Shown in pieces: positions 36,308 through 47,750 of a DNA stretch of 64,000 nt; position 1 is the stretch's first letter; each line of letters begins with the position of its first letter. Made by a program: the position numbers and the translations under genes. The notes under the pieces are model-generated. The model saw only the letters and a list, made by a program, of their open reading frames with translations, ran no database searches and was not told where the DNA came from. The stretch covers positions 1-64,000 of the forward strand of contig NZ_JAHZTC010000020.1 of NCBI RefSeq assembly GCF_019599265.1. The letters are read 5' to 3'. Source of the DNA: Pontibacter sp. HSC-14F20. Lineage in GTDB: Bacteria > Bacteroidota > Bacteroidia > Cytophagales > Hymenobacteraceae.

Positions 36308-37579
36308 CTACTCTTTCTCAAATGATTTCAGCAAAAGGCGCGGCTGAATGTTCACCATCACCCATCCCCAGTCAGCGTAGGCAGAAGCATGGCCGGGCTT
36401 GATCGCTTCCATAGAATTGCTTGCCAATAAAGTACTATACCCGATCGAAAACTGCATCTGGTCGGAATGCTTGTAATGGAGCACTGCATCGATCTCTGAG
36501 CCTAAGTAGCGGCTACCTGTAGCAGGAAATGATTCGGTTGCACTCAGGTTTTTAGCTAGTGCGAAGTAGTGGTAGTCCAGCGAAAGGCTATACCTGGACT
36601 TCGGGCTATAGTTGACCTTTAGGTAATTGTTGTGCAGGCCGCCTTGCCTCGTGTCAGCCGGAACAATGATAAAGTAATCCATGAAGCCATAGTACTTATG
36701 GTTGGTCGCATAGAGCGTGTTAAAAGAACGCACTTTGCCTTCATGGCCGGCCATACCTGACAAATAGTTAGTGCCAATGGTAAACCGGAATGGCTGGAAA
36801 GTATAAGCCGCTTCTGCCACTGCCAGGTAAGCCCCGATCTTCTTTCCACTACCATGTTCGCCCGATTGCCTGTAAAACGCACCATTTAATTGCACCCTTT
36901 CCTGCTTATAGTTCAGGTCCAGTCCATAGGTATGACGGAAGTATACACCCCCTACTGTGTCAGGCCGTTGAAAACCATCGCTGATGTGCATAGCTGAAAC
37001 AAACAACTGGTCGCTCAGCTGTTTTTGCGCCCATAGAAACCCCAACACTTTGTAATTATTCATGCGATAATGCGTGTTAAACAAAGTTTCTTTTTCCTGG
37101 TTGAAAGCTCCGCCGGCATCCAGGCTTATACCTTGCCACCTTGCTTTGAGCACTAGCCCGTCATGGCTGCGGGCCTGCTGCACCCAGTCTACATTGCCCA
37201 GCAAACGGTCATTGTTGTAAACAAACTCCTGCCGGCCGAGCCTGACAGCAATCTTGTCTGTCAAAGCAAACTCACCCCAGGCTTCGTGCATGGCCATAGA
37301 CGGGATATCTTTTGAGTGCGGCTCATCGCCCCATACCCTGACGTCCTGCAAGCTGAACCGCATCTGTACGTTATCCTGTTTATAGTCCAGTGTGAGTCTG
37401 GAGCGTTGGCTCACAAAGAAAGCACCATTCGGACCGTCAGGCAGGCTTTGGTAGCCATTACGCCACTCTGCTCTGGACCTAACCTGCGGTGTCAGGTATA
37501 ACTGGGCCAGAGCCGTTTCCAGCGGCAGCCACACAAGCACCAGGAGCACCAGTAAGTTTTTTGTAAATTCTATTTTCAT
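36308..37579 (-). CDS. Alginate-export-family outer-membrane porin
   Basis: 423 residues with a signal peptide of about 25 (LLVLLVLVWLPLETALAQ), then a beta-barrel pattern throughout. The segments RSRLTLDYKQDNVQMRFSLQDVRVWGD, AWGEFALTDKIAVRLGRQEF and LLGNVDWVQQARSHDGLVLK resemble the alginate_exp (AlgE-like) family commonly annotated in Bacteroidota. Despite the name, no alginate genes are nearby, so the substrate is unknown. Monocistronic between the rplT-side region and the tRNA terminator. Confidence 0.82.
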   Translation of the reverse strand: MKIEFTKNLLVLLVLVWLPLETALAQLYLTPQVRSRAEWRNGYQSLPDGPNGAFFVSQRSRLTLDYKQDNVQMRFSLQDVRVWGDEPHSKDIPSMAMHEAWGEFALTDKIAVRLGRQEFVYNNDRLLGNVDWVQQARSHDGLVLKARWQGISLDAGGAFNQEKETLFNTHYRMNNYKVLGFLWAQKQLSDQLFVSAMHISDGFQRPDTVGGVYFRHTYGLDLNYKQERVQLNGAFYRQSGEHGSGKKIGAYLAVAEAAYTFQPFRFTIGTNYLSGMAGHEGKVRSFNTLYATNHKYYGFMDYFIIVPADTRQGGLHNNYLKVNYSPKSRYSLSLDYHYFALAKNLSATESFPATGSRYLGSEIDAVLHYKHSDQMQFSIGYSTLLASNSMEAIKPGHASAYADWGWVMVNIQPRLLLKSFEKE

Positions 37580-37752
37580 ACCCGCATCGTTTTATAAAGT
37601 AAAAAATGCCGGCAGGTGCGCACTAAGCAAAATTTGTCAGCTAATGTGCACGCTGCCGCTTCGATGCGAAATAGGTCAACTCCATACCTTCGTGCGATGA
37701 CTGACATCATGCACAAAGATGACTTTGGTTAGTTTGCGGGAGGTATAAACGC

Positions 37753-37784
37753 AAGAAGGGCCTGACTTGCGTCAGGCCCTTCTT
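37753..37784. terminator. Terminator of the infC-rpmI-rplT unit
   Basis: A 14-bp perfect stem AAGAAGGGCCTGAC/GTCAGGCCCTTCTT with a TTGC loop, about 20 bp after the rplT stop. Confidence 0.8.
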
Positions 37785-37804
37785 TGTCATATAGCGAAAG
37801 TAAA

Positions 37805-38149
37805 TTACTTTACCTTGTCAACGATGCTTTTGAAAGCTTCTGGATGGTTCATCGCCAGGTCAGCAAGTACTTTGCGGTTCAGGTCGATGTTGGCCTTCTT
37901 CAGAGCGCCCATTAGTTGAGAGTAAGACATGCCATGCTCACGTGCACCTGCGTTGATACGCTGGATCCAAAGGGAGCGGAAATCTCTCTTTTTCGCTTTT
38001 CTGTCGCGGTAAGCATAAAGCAAACCTTTTTCAATTGCGTTTTTCGCAACTGTCCAGACATTCTTGCGACGGCCAAAGTAACCTTTGGCCATTTTCATCA
38101 TTTTCTTTCTTCTGTGTCGCGCTGCGACAACGTTTACCGATCTAGGCAT
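37805..38149 (-). CDS. rplT: 50S ribosomal protein L20
   Basis: 114 residues, very basic, with the L20 pattern [40 protein letters not shown] and [25 protein letters not shown]. It binds 23S rRNA early in 50S assembly and, in other bacteria, represses its own operon. Last gene of thrS-infC-rpmI-rplT. Confidence 0.97.
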   Translation of the reverse strand: MPRSVNVVAARHRRKKMMKMAKGYFGRRKNVWTVAKNAIEKGLLYAYRDRKAKKRDFRSLWIQRINAGAREHGMSYSQLMGALKKANIDLNRKVLADLAMNHPEAFKSIVDKVK

Positions 38150-38246
38150 TTCTAAAAAGTTTTGGCGGCTGGTGATTAAGTTTTAATCTTCAAAAGACCA
38201 GGCACCGGGTTCGTACTAAAAAATTAACCGTTCTAACTCCGGGGAA

Positions 38247-38441
38247 TTAGATTTGAAGCATGAGTTTCACTCTGTCCATATCAGCTGTGCTAACAAGGCC
38301 AGTGTGAGTCAAGTTACGCTTCTGCTTCGTCGTCTTCTTGGTCAGGATGTGGCTTTTGTAAGCGTGCTTACGCTTAATTTTGCCAGTACCTGTCAAAGAA
38401 AAACGCTTCTTTGCACCAGATTTTGTTTTAACTTTTGGCAT
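38247..38441 (-). CDS. rpmI: 50S ribosomal protein L35
   Basis: 64 residues: [39 protein letters not shown] are typical of bL35. It lies 23 bp after infC and about 100 bp before rplT, the conserved order. Confidence 0.95.
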   Translation of the reverse strand: MPKVKTKSGAKKRFSLTGTGKIKRKHAYKSHILTKKTTKQKRNLTHTGLVSTADMDRVKLMLQI

Positions 38442-38464
38442 GTGTATATAATTAATTAAACAGA

Positions 38465-39028
38465 TTACTTTTTAACAGGAGGTGCTACTTTCGGAGAGAG
38501 GATCAGGAACATTCTTTTTCCTTCCAACTTTGGAAGTTGCTCCACTTTGGCGATATCCTCAAGGGCCTGCGCAAATTTGAGCAAGAGAATCTCACCTCTT
38601 TCCTTAAACACAATCGTACGACCGACAAAGTGCACATACGATTTGATCTTAAACCCACTTTCCAGGAAAGACTTCGCATGCTTCAGCTTAAACTCAAAGT
38701 CGTGGTCATCTGTATTAGGGCCAAAACGGATCTCCTTGATGACTACCTTCTGAGCTTTGGCTTTCATCTCACGGGTTTTCTTCTTCTGCTCGTACTTGAA
38801 TTTCGAGTAGTCGATGATACGGCATACCGGTGGATTAGCAGTTGGCGAAATCTCAACCAGGTCAAGATTCTGCTCGTTCGCTATTTTCTGAGCATCTCTG
38901 GTTGAGAACACTCCCTGCTCTACATTGTCACCAACTAACCTGACTTCTCTGGCAGTTATTTTATCATTGACTTTGTATGGCTCTTCCACTTTTCCGCGTG
39001 GGATGTAGCGCTTGTTTGGCGTAGCTAT
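38465..39028 (-). CDS. infC: Translation initiation factor IF-3 (probable ATA start)
   Basis: IF-3 checks the start codon and anticodon on the 30S subunit. The conserved body is complete ([84 protein letters not shown]). There is no in-frame ATG: an in-frame TAA lies at 39043-39041 and only non-ATG codons follow. A perfect AAGGAGG is at 39042-39036 and an ATA follows 7 nt later (39028-39026), giving an N-terminus (M)[20 protein letters not shown]. That adds 13 residues to the GTG (38989) that an automatic caller would choose, for about 187 residues in all. A rare start that IF-3 itself discriminates against is the known basis of infC autoregulation in E. coli (AUU). Confidence 0.88.
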   Translation of the reverse strand: MATPNKRYIPRGKVEEPYKVNDKITAREVRLVGDNVEQGVFSTRDAQKIANEQNLDLVEISPTANPPVCRIIDYSKFKYEQKKKTREMKAKAQKVVIKEIRFGPNTDDHDFEFKLKHAKSFLESGFKIKSYVHFVGRTIVFKERGEILLLKFAQALEDIAKVEQLPKLEGKRMFLILSPKVAPPVKK

Positions 39029-39035
39029 AGTTTTA

Positions 39036-39042
39036 CCTCCTT
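39036..39042 (-). promoter_or_regulatory. Strong Shine-Dalgarno (AAGGAGG) of infC
   Basis: A perfect anti-SD match 7 nt before the ATA codon. Few other genes in the window have any SD, as expected for Bacteroidota, so this one stands out and helps decide the infC start. Confidence 0.8.
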
Positions 39043-39108
39043 AAGTTTAGTTTCTATAATCAGGGTGCAAATATCGCACATTTTATATCAAGAAAAAAAT
39101 ATCTCGGG

Positions 39109-41049
39109 CTAATTGTTCAGCATCTCTGCAATTTTTGACTGAAAGAGTGCGATGAACTCATCTACCGTCATCGTGCCCAAATCGCCTTCTCCGTGCTTAC
39201 GTACCGACACAGCTCCGTTTTCCTGTTCCTTCTCGCCTACGATCAGCATGTAAGGTACTTTGCTCACTTCTGCATCACGGATTTTACGTCCGATCTTCTC
39301 GTCACGGTTGTCAACAAAACCCCGGATATCATCCTGCTGCAGTCGGTCGTATACCTGCTGAGCAAAGTCCTGGTACTTCTCTGAAATAGGCAGAATAGCG
39401 AATTGCTCCGGGCTCAGCCACAACGGGAAATTGCCACCACAATGCTCGATCAACACGGCTACAAAGCGTTCCAGCGAGCCAAAAGGCGCACGGTGGATCA
39501 TCACAGGACGGTGTTTAGCGTTATCAGCACCAATGTACTCGAGCTGGAACCTTTCTGGTAAGTTATAATCTACCTGAATAGTTCCCAGTTGCCATTTACG
39601 GCCCAGCGCATCACGCACCATAAAGTCGAGCTTAGGTCCGTAAAACGCGGCTTCGCCCAGTTCGGTTACAGTAGTGAGTCCTTTCTCGGCAGCGGCTTCG
39701 ATAATGGCACTCTCAGCCTTCTCCCATACCTCATCAGTACCGATGTATTTTGTCTTGTTCTCCGGATCGCGCAGTGAAATCTGGGCAGTATAGTCTTCAA
39801 AACCAAGTGCGTTGAACACGTACAGTACCAGGTCGATTACTTTAATAAACTCGTCCTTCACCTGATCCGGACGGCAGAAAATATGCGCATCGTCCTGTGT
39901 AAAACCACGCACACGTGTCAGGCCGTGCAATTCACCGCTCTGCTCGTAGCGGTACACGGTACCGAATTCAGCAAAACGAACCGGCAGCTCTTTGTAAGAA
40001 CGCGGACGAGTCTTATAAATCTCGCAATGGTGCGGGCAGTTCATCGGCTTGAGCAAGAATTCTTCGTTCTCGTTCGGCGTCTTGATCGGCTGGAAAGAAT
40101 CGGCACCATACTTCTCGTAATGGCCGGATGTTACATACAACTCCTTGCTACCGATGTGTGGCGTAACCACCGGCTGATAGCCTGCTTTTACCTGTGCCTT
40201 ACGCATAAACTGTTCGAGTCGCTCGCGAAGCAGTGTCCCTTTTGGCAACCACAACGGCAAGCCCATACCTACCTTTTCTGAGAAGGCGAATAACTCCAGC
40301 TCTTTGCCCAGCTTGCGGTGGTCACGTTTTTTGGCTTCCTCCAGACGTTCGAGGTATTCTGTGAGTTCCTTTTGTTTCGGGAAGGTGATACCGTAAATAC
40401 GTGTCAGCTGCTTGCTCTTTTCGTCGCCACGCCAATAGGCACCGGCCACGTTCATTAGCTTGGCAGCCTTTATAAAACCAGTATTCGGAATATGTGGTCC
40501 ACGGCAAAGGTCTACAAAGTTACCCTGGGTATAGAAGGTAATAGTACCGTCTTCGAGGTCCTGGAGCAAGTCCAGCTTGTACTGGTCACCTTTTTCGGTG
40601 AAGTACTTAATGGCGTCGGCCTTAGAAACTTCCTGACGCACATATTCATTCTTAGTGCGTGCCAGTTCCAGCATTTTCTGCTCTACTTTAGCGAAATCAT
40701 CCTGCGAAAACGTCTTGCCCTCACCCAGGTCCACATCGTAGTAGAAGCCGTTCTCAACTGGCGGTCCGATACCAAATTTTATACCTGGGTATAGCGCTTC
40801 GAGTGCTTCAGCCAATAAGTGAGCAGATGAGTGCCAGAACGTATTTTTGCCCAGATCGTCGTTCCAGGTAAGCAGTTGCACGCTGGCATCTTCTTCTATG
40901 GGGCGTGACAGATCCCAAACGGAACCGTTCACTTTTACGGCCAGCACATTGCGGGCAAGTCCCTCGCTAATGCTGGTGGCGATCTCGAGGCCTGTTACAC
41001 CTTTCTGATACTGGCGTACAGAGCCATCTGGCAAAGTGATGTTGATCAT
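39109..41049 (-). CDS. thrS: Threonyl-tRNA synthetase
   Basis: Class II synthetase charging tRNA-Thr, with editing of mischarged Ser (cytosol). 646 residues, full length. TGS domain 1-60; editing domain with [11 protein letters not shown] and the [10 protein letters not shown] segment (zinc/editing Cys and His); catalytic core with motif 2 [31 protein letters not shown] and motif 3 [12 protein letters not shown]-terminal anticodon-binding domain. First gene of the thrS-infC-rpmI-rplT block; the gap to infC is about 80 bp. Confidence 0.97.
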   Translation of the reverse strand: MINITLPDGSVRQYQKGVTGLEIATSISEGLARNVLAVKVNGSVWDLSRPIEEDASVQLLTWNDDLGKNTFWHSSAHLLAEALEALYPGIKFGIGPPVENGFYYDVDLGEGKTFSQDDFAKVEQKMLELARTKNEYVRQEVSKADAIKYFTEKGDQYKLDLLQDLEDGTITFYTQGNFVDLCRGPHIPNTGFIKAAKLMNVAGAYWRGDEKSKQLTRIYGITFPKQKELTEYLERLEEAKKRDHRKLGKELELFAFSEKVGMGLPLWLPKGTLLRERLEQFMRKAQVKAGYQPVVTPHIGSKELYVTSGHYEKYGADSFQPIKTPNENEEFLLKPMNCPHHCEIYKTRPRSYKELPVRFAEFGTVYRYEQSGELHGLTRVRGFTQDDAHIFCRPDQVKDEFIKVIDLVLYVFNALGFEDYTAQISLRDPENKTKYIGTDEVWEKAESAIIEAAAEKGLTTVTELGEAAFYGPKLDFMVRDALGRKWQLGTIQVDYNLPERFQLEYIGADNAKHRPVMIHRAPFGSLERFVAVLIEHCGGNFPLWLSPEQFAILPISEKYQDFAQQVYDRLQQDDIRGFVDNRDEKIGRKIRDAEVSKVPYMLIVGEKEQENGAVSVRKHGEGDLGTMTVDEFIALFQSKIAEMLNN

Positions 41050-41069
41050 ATTTTTTTATTAGTGTCGTT

Positions 41070-42146
41070 TTAAAAACCCCGCTGCCTGACAGCCATACTG
41101 TCGAGCTGGGGTCTGGGTCTTTCTAATCTGTATCGGAGCCGGGACACACTTTGTCTGGCGTAAGTATGTTTCGGCTCAATGGCCAGCATACGCTCGTAAG
41201 TTCGTAATGCTGCCAGGTTCTCCCCTAGTCGCTCCAAACTGCTTGCCCGCACACTCAGGTATTGGAGCAATTTGCTATACCTGGGCGCCTTGTCCAGGTG
41301 CTGCAAAGCCAGTTCATACTCCCCTGATCCATGCTGCAGTTGTGCCATCTGATAATGAGCTCCCTGCATTGTATCAGACAGAGCGAGCACTTTCTCAAAG
41401 CTGGCCAAGGCACTGTCTTTGCGGGCTGTCTGCAGTTGAAGCATCCCTTTGAAGTGCCACAGCTGTGGATCTTCCGGCAACAGCTTCAATCCTTGCTTTG
41501 TGTGCTTGCTGGCCTCTGCAAGTTCATGCTGTGCCAGGTATAGCCCCGCCAATGACCGGTGCGTTTCCGCAAAGTCAGGCTTTAGTTCCAGGGCTTTCTG
41601 GTATTGCCTGATGGCAACTGTTGTATCACCTGTCACTTCTAACACCCTACCCTTGTAATAGACTGCGTGTGGATCGTCAGGCGATAACTCAAGCGCCTGA
41701 CGCGCAAAACCTCTAGCTTTTTCATATTCGCCATTGTCCAGGTATAACTCTGTCAGAAGTACATAAAGCGATGAACTTTCGTAGGAGTTTCGCTCTGCCC
41801 GCAAGGCAAAGGGAAGCGCTGCTTCACGCCGACCCATCAGGTATAGCACCTGTGCTTTCACAAAGTAGTTGGCGGGCTCTTTCGATAGCCGGATGGCTTC
41901 GTTTACATCGCTAAACGCCTTGTCCAACTCTCCCTGTCGCAGCAGCACCATCGCCCTTCTTGCATACAGACTACCCTCTCGCTTCGACCGCTCAATGGCA
42001 TTGCTCAGACTCACCAGTTGTTTTGCAGGATCCTCCACAGCTACGGCTTCCAGGTCGACCATCCGCTCTCGTGTACCTTCTTCTTTGCCGCAACCGGAAA
42101 GCATCACTATCACCACTACCCAACTTAAGGCCCAACGAGACATCAT
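41070..42146 (-). CDS. TPR lipoprotein
   Basis: 358 residues with a signal peptide and lipobox (VIVMLSGC, Cys near 19). The mature protein is about 8 TPR-type hairpins (YARRAMVLLRQGELDKAFSDVNEAI, HAVYYKGRVLEVTGDTTVAIRQYQKAL, THRSLAGLYLAQHELAEASKH, RASSLERLGENLAALRTYERML). No catalytic domain is seen. Lies 20 bp upstream of thrS on the same strand; a membrane-attached scaffold role is inferred. Confidence 0.82.
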   Translation of the reverse strand: MMSRWALSWVVVIVMLSGCGKEEGTRERMVDLEAVAVEDPAKQLVSLSNAIERSKREGSLYARRAMVLLRQGELDKAFSDVNEAIRLSKEPANYFVKAQVLYLMGRREAALPFALRAERNSYESSSLYVLLTELYLDNGEYEKARGFARQALELSPDDPHAVYYKGRVLEVTGDTTVAIRQYQKALELKPDFAETHRSLAGLYLAQHELAEASKHTKQGLKLLPEDPQLWHFKGMLQLQTARKDSALASFEKVLALSDTMQGAHYQMAQLQHGSGEYELALQHLDKAPRYSKLLQYLSVRASSLERLGENLAALRTYERMLAIEPKHTYARQSVSRLRYRLERPRPQLDSMAVRQRGF

Positions 42147-42235
42147 GTGCTGTCTTTTCTTACAATCTAGATTGGCGCTAAATTATAGATAATTTGCCTA
42201 AATACCGACAAATTGACCACCTTATAGTTTTGAAT

Positions 42236-42281
42236 CAACACAAAGGGCCTGCTTCCGGAAAGAAGCAGGCCCTTTGTGTTG
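42236..42281. terminator. Terminator with 20-bp perfect stem
   Basis: Arms 42236-42255 and 42262-42281 are exact complements with a 6-nt loop (CGGAAA). It lies 14 bp after the stop of the next gene to the right on the minus strand. Confidence 0.82.
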
Positions 42282-42294
42282 CCTTTGTATCCTG

Positions 42295-43086
42295 TTACTT
42301 CTGATACTCCTGCAACATAATTTTACAGCGCCTGCTTAACTCCAGTTCGTCCTTCGTTTGCAATTCAAGGTTCTGGGCCATGGCACGCTGCAGCGTATAC
42401 ACACAGGCTTCCTTATTTTTCATCTCCTGATAAATATTTGCCAGGTCAAAGTAATAGCGCAGGTTGTTTGGATTATGCAAAATAGCCATCTCCATAGCAT
42501 AAATCGCATCCTTGTTAGTAGCAGATTTCTCTGTCATACCTCCTAGTATGACTTTATAGGCCGTAATTTCGGCAAAGTTGAGGTTTGCCATTTTAAAATA
42601 CCAACGCCCCAGCAGATGCCAGGCATCCGCGTGCTTGTCATCAGCTGCCAGAGCCCCGTCAAGGTATGACTTTGTTTCACTGATCATAGCCAACCGCTGC
42701 TTCGGCCCCGAAACCATGGCCAATGAGGCTAGTGAAAGTGCCATAGCATAATTGGAACGGGCATCTGTAGAATCTAATAGATAGGCACGGTGGGCATACG
42801 CTTTGGCGGTGCTGAAGTGACTAATCTTACGGCTGTCATCGGAGAAACGGTTCCCCATCAGGCTGTGCAAAAGACTGGCATGGCAAAGGGCCTCAAAATT
42901 TGATTCGTCAGCGGCTATAATTTGCTCATAAACAGCCAGAGCCTCTGTTTCTTTATACTGCTCTTTTAGCTCGTAGGCCTTCTTTAAAAGCACATCATGC
43001 CCGGAATCACCCAGTGCGTCCAGCGGACGAACGAGCAAGCCGAGCATGATGAACAGAATGGGTATAGCTTTGAAAAATATTCGCAT
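42295..43086 (-). CDS. Secreted TPR-like protein of unknown function
   Basis: 263 residues with a signal-peptide-like N-terminus (FFKAIPILFIMLGLLVRPLDALG). The mature part is helical with TPR-like motifs (TEALAVYEQIIAADESNFEALCHASLL, AYAHRAYLLDSTDARSNYAMALSLASLAM, HADAWHLLGRWYFKMANLNF, NNLRYYFDLANIYQEMKNKEACVYTL). I recognise no named family beyond TPR. Separated from the topoisomerase gene by about 60 bp on the same strand, and bounded downstream by a strong hairpin. Confidence 0.75.
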   Translation of the reverse strand: MRIFFKAIPILFIMLGLLVRPLDALGDSGHDVLLKKAYELKEQYKETEALAVYEQIIAADESNFEALCHASLLHSLMGNRFSDDSRKISHFSTAKAYAHRAYLLDSTDARSNYAMALSLASLAMVSGPKQRLAMISETKSYLDGALAADDKHADAWHLLGRWYFKMANLNFAEITAYKVILGGMTEKSATNKDAIYAMEMAILHNPNNLRYYFDLANIYQEMKNKEACVYTLQRAMAQNLELQTKDELELSRRCKIMLQEYQK

Positions 43087-43147
43087 AATCTGTAATAAGC
43101 AACCTAATATATTGCTTTAAAACGACTTATGCAAAAAAGGATTTAAA

Positions 43148-45895
43148 TTAGAATAAATCCAGTTGCTTCTTTTTCTTCAAAGCGTTTTTTGCACTGCCGT
43201 CTTCTGATAGTTCTTCTACGGCATCCAGCGCATCAAGTTGAGCCCCACTGACTTTGGCGGCTTCCTCTGCCAACTCTTTCAATTCAGTCGGCAATGTTAC
43301 AGGCTCCCGCTTTGTGGTAACTTTTTTAGCTTTCGGCTTTTCCTCCTGCTCCATTTCCTCCAGTTTCGGCACTTTCACGTCGTAGATCTTGAAGTAACTG
43401 AGCTTATTGCCCATGGCTTTCCAGCCTTTCACGTCAATAAATTCGCTCAGTAGCAGTTTCTCTGTTTCTTTCTCACCTCGCAGCGAACGCTTGAAACTGA
43501 CAGTGGCCATTGGAACCGGATGCGTTGAAACAGCTTCCATTCTGGAATTCTTGGTCTCCGGTATGAAGCTGAATTTCTTGCCTACTGTAGATGTCTCGAT
43601 ACGGAAACGCTTCACATAGTAGGTTTTATTATCCCCTTCATAATAAATAGTGGATACAACCAGCTCCGGATCGAACTTCTGCAGGACTTTGATCTTCTCC
43701 ACGGTATAGTGGTTAGCCAGATCAAATGTGGTCTGCTCGTAAGAACCATCTTCGTATACCACCAGAATGGTGTCGTCGGTATTGAATGAGCCGAGGTAAC
43801 GGCCACGGCCTTCGGTGTTCAGACGGCCGATCACTTCGTCGTAGAAGATCTCGCGCCCACCTAGCGTAGACTCGCCCAGACTCTTCTGTACTACCTTCTT
43901 AATTGGGTACTTCGTAACGATATTACCATTTGATCCTTTGCCTTTTATCATCAGTTCGGCAAAGTCATAGTCGAATGTTTTGATACGGGCCGAGGCCTGT
44001 GGTGAAAGGGTGATACTCACCACCTCTGACTCTGAGTTCGGGTTGGCGGTCAGGTAGTGTACCTTGGAGTTTTTATTACCCTTGGTCAGGTCGTACTCCT
44101 TGTCGCGGGTAATCGACTTTACAGAAAAACGTTTCGCAAAAGATACGCCGGTCTTGCCGTCCACATAGATCATGTTATAGACCATGTGCTCGTCGTTTTT
44201 ATTGTAAACGCCGGCCATGATGATGTCTTTTCCCACAAAGGTTTTCTCGGCTACTTTAGACACGGTAAACTTGCCATCCTTGCGGAACACAATAATATCG
44301 TCCATGTCAGAGCAGTCGCAAACGAACTCATCTTTACGCAGGCCCGTACCGATAAAGCCATCCTTGGCATTCATGTAAAGCTTCTGGTTAGCGATCGCAA
44401 CCTTCTGTGCTGTAATTACATCAAAGGTTTTCACCTGTGTTTTACGGTCACGTCCCTGGCCATATTTCTTCAGCAATCCTTCGAAGTAGGCAATCGCGTA
44501 ACGAATCAGGTTAGCCAAGTTGTCATCTACCTCAGCCATCTCCTCTTCCAGCTTATGAATATACTCGTCAGCTTTAAAGGAGTCGTATTTAGAAATGCGC
44601 TTTATCTTGATCTCAGTCAGGCGAATGATGTCATCTTGGGTTACTTCGCGGCGCAGTAGTTTCTTGAACGGGTCCAGGCCTCTGTCGATTGCCTGGAGCA
44701 CAGCTTCCCACGTTTCACACTCCTCGATGTCGCGGTAAATGCGGTTCTCGATGAAAATCTTCTCCAAGGACGAGTAATGCCACTTATCTTCCAGTTCGCC
44801 TTTACGGATCTCAAGTTCGCGCTTGAGCAGGTCTACCGTCTTAAACGTAGATATGCGCAGCAGCTCGTCCACACTCAGGAAGTGCGGCTTGTCTTCGATG
44901 ATCACGCAGGTATTTGGTGAAATGGACACTTCACAGTCCGTAAAGGCATAGAGCGCGTCCATGGTCAGGTCAGGCGATACGCCCGGCGGCAACTGCACCT
45001 GTATCTCCACATCAGCAGCCGTGTTGTCGACTACCTTTTTGATCTTGATCTTGTTGTTCTCACTCGCCTTTACAATCGATTCCATCAGGCCTGTGGTCGT
45101 GATGCCATAAGGCACGTCACGGATGATGAGCATGGTTTTGTCCACCTTCTCAATTGTAGCGCGCACCCGGATTTTACCACCACGCATACCATGGTTGTAG
45201 TTGGTCACGTCTACCATGCCGCCGTTCGGGAAGTCAGGCAGCAGAGTTGTCGTGCGGCCTTTCAGCACATCAATAGAACCTTTGATCAGATCCTTGAAGT
45301 TGTGCGGCATGATCTTGGTCGAGAGACCTACGGCTATACCTTCCACACCCTGCGCAAGCAGCAGCGGGAATTTCACTGGTAAAGTCACCGGCTCGTTCTT
45401 ACGGCCGTCGTAGCTCAACTGCCACAGCGTCGTCTGCGGATTGAAAACCACATCCAGCGCAAACTTGGACAAACGGGCCTCAATGTAACGAGGCGCAGCC
45501 GCACTATCGCCCGTACGTACATCGCCCCAGTTACCCTGCGTCTCGATCAATAGATCTTTCTGACCCAGGTTTACCATCGCGTCACCAATAGAGGCGTCAC
45601 CGTGCGGGTGGTACTGCATGGTCTGACCAATGACGTTGGCCACTTTGTTAAAGCGACCATCGTCCATCTCCTTCATTGCATGCAGGATGCGGCGTTGCAC
45701 CGGCTTCAAACCATCCTCAATGGCAGGTACGGCACGCTCCAGTATAACATAAGAAGCATAGTCGAGGAACCAGTTCTCGTAGAGACCAGAAACCGGGGTT
45801 ACGTTATGGATTACCTCTTCCTCACCGTCTGTAAATGCAACTTCTTGCTCCTCTTCTCTTTCTTTATCTTCGTTGTTTAGTTCGTCGTTATGCAT
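43148..45895 (-). CDS. parC: Topoisomerase IV / gyrase subunit A (ParC-type)
   Basis: A 915-residue type IIA topoisomerase breakage-reunion subunit. N-terminal core: [50 protein letters not shown], and the catalytic Tyr in [10 protein letters not shown]. The middle includes the RRILHA-like and coiled-coil gate ([18 protein letters not shown] segments). The C-terminal pinwheel region (about 520-850) is present; a Lys/Glu-rich tail ends [10 protein letters not shown]. Its gene overlaps the subunit B gene by 8 bp, so the pair is coupled. Assignment to Topo IV rather than gyrase rests on the pairing with a 620-residue ParE-like subunit and is not certain. Confidence 0.9.
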   Translation of the reverse strand: MHNDELNNEDKEREEEQEVAFTDGEEEVIHNVTPVSGLYENWFLDYASYVILERAVPAIEDGLKPVQRRILHAMKEMDDGRFNKVANVIGQTMQYHPHGDASIGDAMVNLGQKDLLIETQGNWGDVRTGDSAAAPRYIEARLSKFALDVVFNPQTTLWQLSYDGRKNEPVTLPVKFPLLLAQGVEGIAVGLSTKIMPHNFKDLIKGSIDVLKGRTTTLLPDFPNGGMVDVTNYNHGMRGGKIRVRATIEKVDKTMLIIRDVPYGITTTGLMESIVKASENNKIKIKKVVDNTAADVEIQVQLPPGVSPDLTMDALYAFTDCEVSISPNTCVIIEDKPHFLSVDELLRISTFKTVDLLKRELEIRKGELEDKWHYSSLEKIFIENRIYRDIEECETWEAVLQAIDRGLDPFKKLLRREVTQDDIIRLTEIKIKRISKYDSFKADEYIHKLEEEMAEVDDNLANLIRYAIAYFEGLLKKYGQGRDRKTQVKTFDVITAQKVAIANQKLYMNAKDGFIGTGLRKDEFVCDCSDMDDIIVFRKDGKFTVSKVAEKTFVGKDIIMAGVYNKNDEHMVYNMIYVDGKTGVSFAKRFSVKSITRDKEYDLTKGNKNSKVHYLTANPNSESEVVSITLSPQASARIKTFDYDFAELMIKGKGSNGNIVTKYPIKKVVQKSLGESTLGGREIFYDEVIGRLNTEGRGRYLGSFNTDDTILVVYEDGSYEQTTFDLANHYTVEKIKVLQKFDPELVVSTIYYEGDNKTYYVKRFRIETSTVGKKFSFIPETKNSRMEAVSTHPVPMATVSFKRSLRGEKETEKLLLSEFIDVKGWKAMGNKLSYFKIYDVKVPKLEEMEQEEKPKAKKVTTKREPVTLPTELKELAEEAAKVSGAQLDALDAVEELSEDGSAKNALKKKKQLDLF

Positions 45896-47750
45896 ATACT
45901 TCCTCTACTATGTCTTTCTCAAACTTCAGATTCTCAATAATGAATTGCTGGCGCTCCGGTGTGTTTTTTCCCATGTAGTAGCTCAGCATTTTCTGTATCG
46001 TCGTGTCTTTCTGCAGGAACACCGGTTTTAATTTGATGTTGTCGCCAATGAACTTGCCGAACTCATCCGGCGAGATTTCACCCAAACCTTTGAAGCGGGT
46101 GATCTCCGGACGCTTGCCCAGTTTCTCAATAGCCGCCTGTTTTTCGGTCTCGTTGTAGCAATAGATCGTCTCTTTCTTGTTGCGCACCCGGAAAAGCGGA
46201 GTCTCCAGAATGTACACGTGGCCATTCTTTACCAGATCAGGGAAAAACTGCAGAAAGAAAGTGAGCAGCAGCAGACGAATGTGCATACCGTCCACGTCGG
46301 CATCGGTGGCGATTACGACACGGTTGTAGCGCAGACCTTCCAGCCCCTCTTCAATATTCAAAGCGTGCTGCAATAGGTTGAACTCCTCGTTTTCGTATAC
46401 CACCTTTTTCTTCAAACCAAAGCAGTTCAGCGGCTTACCTCTCAAACTAAATACGGCCTCAGTATCCACGTTGCGGGATTTGGTGATAGAACCACTTGCC
46501 GAGTCACCCTCCGTGATGAAGAGCGTGGAAAGCAGGGCATTCTCGTGCTTGTCCTCGTTGAAGTGCAGACGGCAGTCGCGCAGCTTGCGGTTGTGCAGGT
46601 TGGCCTTCTTGGCGCGCTGGTTGGCCAGCTTCTTCACGCCCGCCATGTCCTTGCGCTCACGCTCGCTTTGCTCAATTCGTTTCTTCAGCGCCTCGGCCGT
46701 CGCCTGATTGATGCGGAGATAATTATCAAGGTGCTCCTTGATGAAGTCATTAATATATGAGTTCACAGCTGGGCCATCAGGTCCCATATCGATCGAACCC
46801 AGTTTCGTCTTGGTCTGCGACTCAAAAACGGGCTCCTGTACACGCAGGGAAATGGCACCGACAACGGAGCCCCGAATATCGGCTGCATCGTAATCCTTCT
46901 TATAAAAGTCGCGGATCGTTTTAACCAGTGCCGTACGGAAAGCTGCCAGGTGCGTACCGCCCATGGTCGTGTACTGACCGTTCACAAAAGAATAGTACTC
47001 CTCGCCGTAGTCGTTGCCGTGTGTTATGGCCAGCTCAATGTCATTCCCTTTCAGGTGGATGATCGGGTAGCGCATGCTTTCCTCGTCGGCTTTGTTTCTT
47101 AAGAGATCGAGCAGGCCATTTTCGGAGTAGAATTTCTTGCCGTTGAAGTTGATCGTCAGACCAGCGTTCAGGTATACGTAGTTCCATATCTGGTTTTCCA
47201 GATAATCCGGGTTGTACTGGTAGTTCTTGAAGATAGTATCATCCGGCGTAAATGTCGTGAGCGTGCCGTTGCGCTGCGAGGTGGCCTCCAGCGGAAGATC
47301 GTTTGTCAGTACACCACGCTCAAACTCTGCAGCCTTCATTTGCCCGTCACGCACCGATTGAATGCGGAATTGGCTCGAGAGGGCGTTAACTGCCTTGGTA
47401 CCCACGCCGTTCAGACCAACAGACTTCTGGAAAGCCTTGCTGTCGTACTTACCCCCTGTGTTGATCTTGCTCACGCAGTCAATTACCTTGCCCAGCGGAA
47501 TACCGCGGCCGTAGTCGCGCACCTGCACCTTGTGGTCGGATATCTTGATGTCAATGGTCTTGCCAAAACCCATCACGTGTTCGTCGATGGAATTGTCAAT
47601 TACTTCTTTCACCAAAATGTAAATACCATCATCGGCCGAAGAACCGTCTCCCAGTTTACCAATGTACATACCGGGTCGTAGCCTGATGTGTTCGCGGGGC
47701 TCCAGCGAGCGAATGCTGTCTTCGTTGTAATTATGCTCTAACTCTGCCAT
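45888..47750 (-). CDS. parE: Topoisomerase IV subunit B (ParE-type)
   Basis: 620 residues, the ATPase subunit of a type IIA topoisomerase. GHKL ATPase motifs are clear: [27 protein letters not shown] (ATP-Mg Asn), [11 protein letters not shown], and [14 protein letters not shown]. The TOPRIM domain has [14 protein letters not shown] and [17 protein letters not shown]. The C-terminus holds [12 protein letters not shown]. It heads the two-gene parE-parC unit; a TATATTTG box lies about 140 bp upstream. Confidence 0.92.
   Translation of the reverse strand: MAELEHNYNEDSIRSLEPREHIRLRPGMYIGKLGDGSSADDGIYILVKEVIDNSIDEHVMGFGKTIDIKISDHKVQVRDYGRGIPLGKVIDCVSKINTGGKYDSKAFQKSVGLNGVGTKAVNALSSQFRIQSVRDGQMKAAEFERGVLTNDLPLEATSQRNGTLTTFTPDDTIFKNYQYNPDYLENQIWNYVYLNAGLTINFNGKKFYSENGLLDLLRNKADEESMRYPIIHLKGNDIELAITHGNDYGEEYYSFVNGQYTTMGGTHLAAFRTALVKTIRDFYKKDYDAADIRGSVVGAISLRVQEPVFESQTKTKLGSIDMGPDGPAVNSYINDFIKEHLDNYLRINQATAEALKKRIEQSERERKDMAGVKKLANQRAKKANLHNRKLRDCRLHFNEDKHENALLSTLFITEGDSASGSITKSRNVDTEAVFSLRGKPLNCFGLKKKVVYENEEFNLLQHALNIEEGLEGLRYNRVVIATDADVDGMHIRLLLLTFFLQFFPDLVKNGHVYILETPLFRVRNKKETIYCYNETEKQAAIEKLGKRPEITRFKGLGEISPDEFGKFIGDNIKLKPVFLQKDTTIQKMLSYYMGKNTPERQQFIIENLKFEKDIVEEVYA

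Noticed and set aside
38465..38989. GTG at 38989 as the infC start
   Set aside because: It leaves the strong Shine-Dalgarno more than 40 nt away and cuts the normal IF-3 N-terminal segment.
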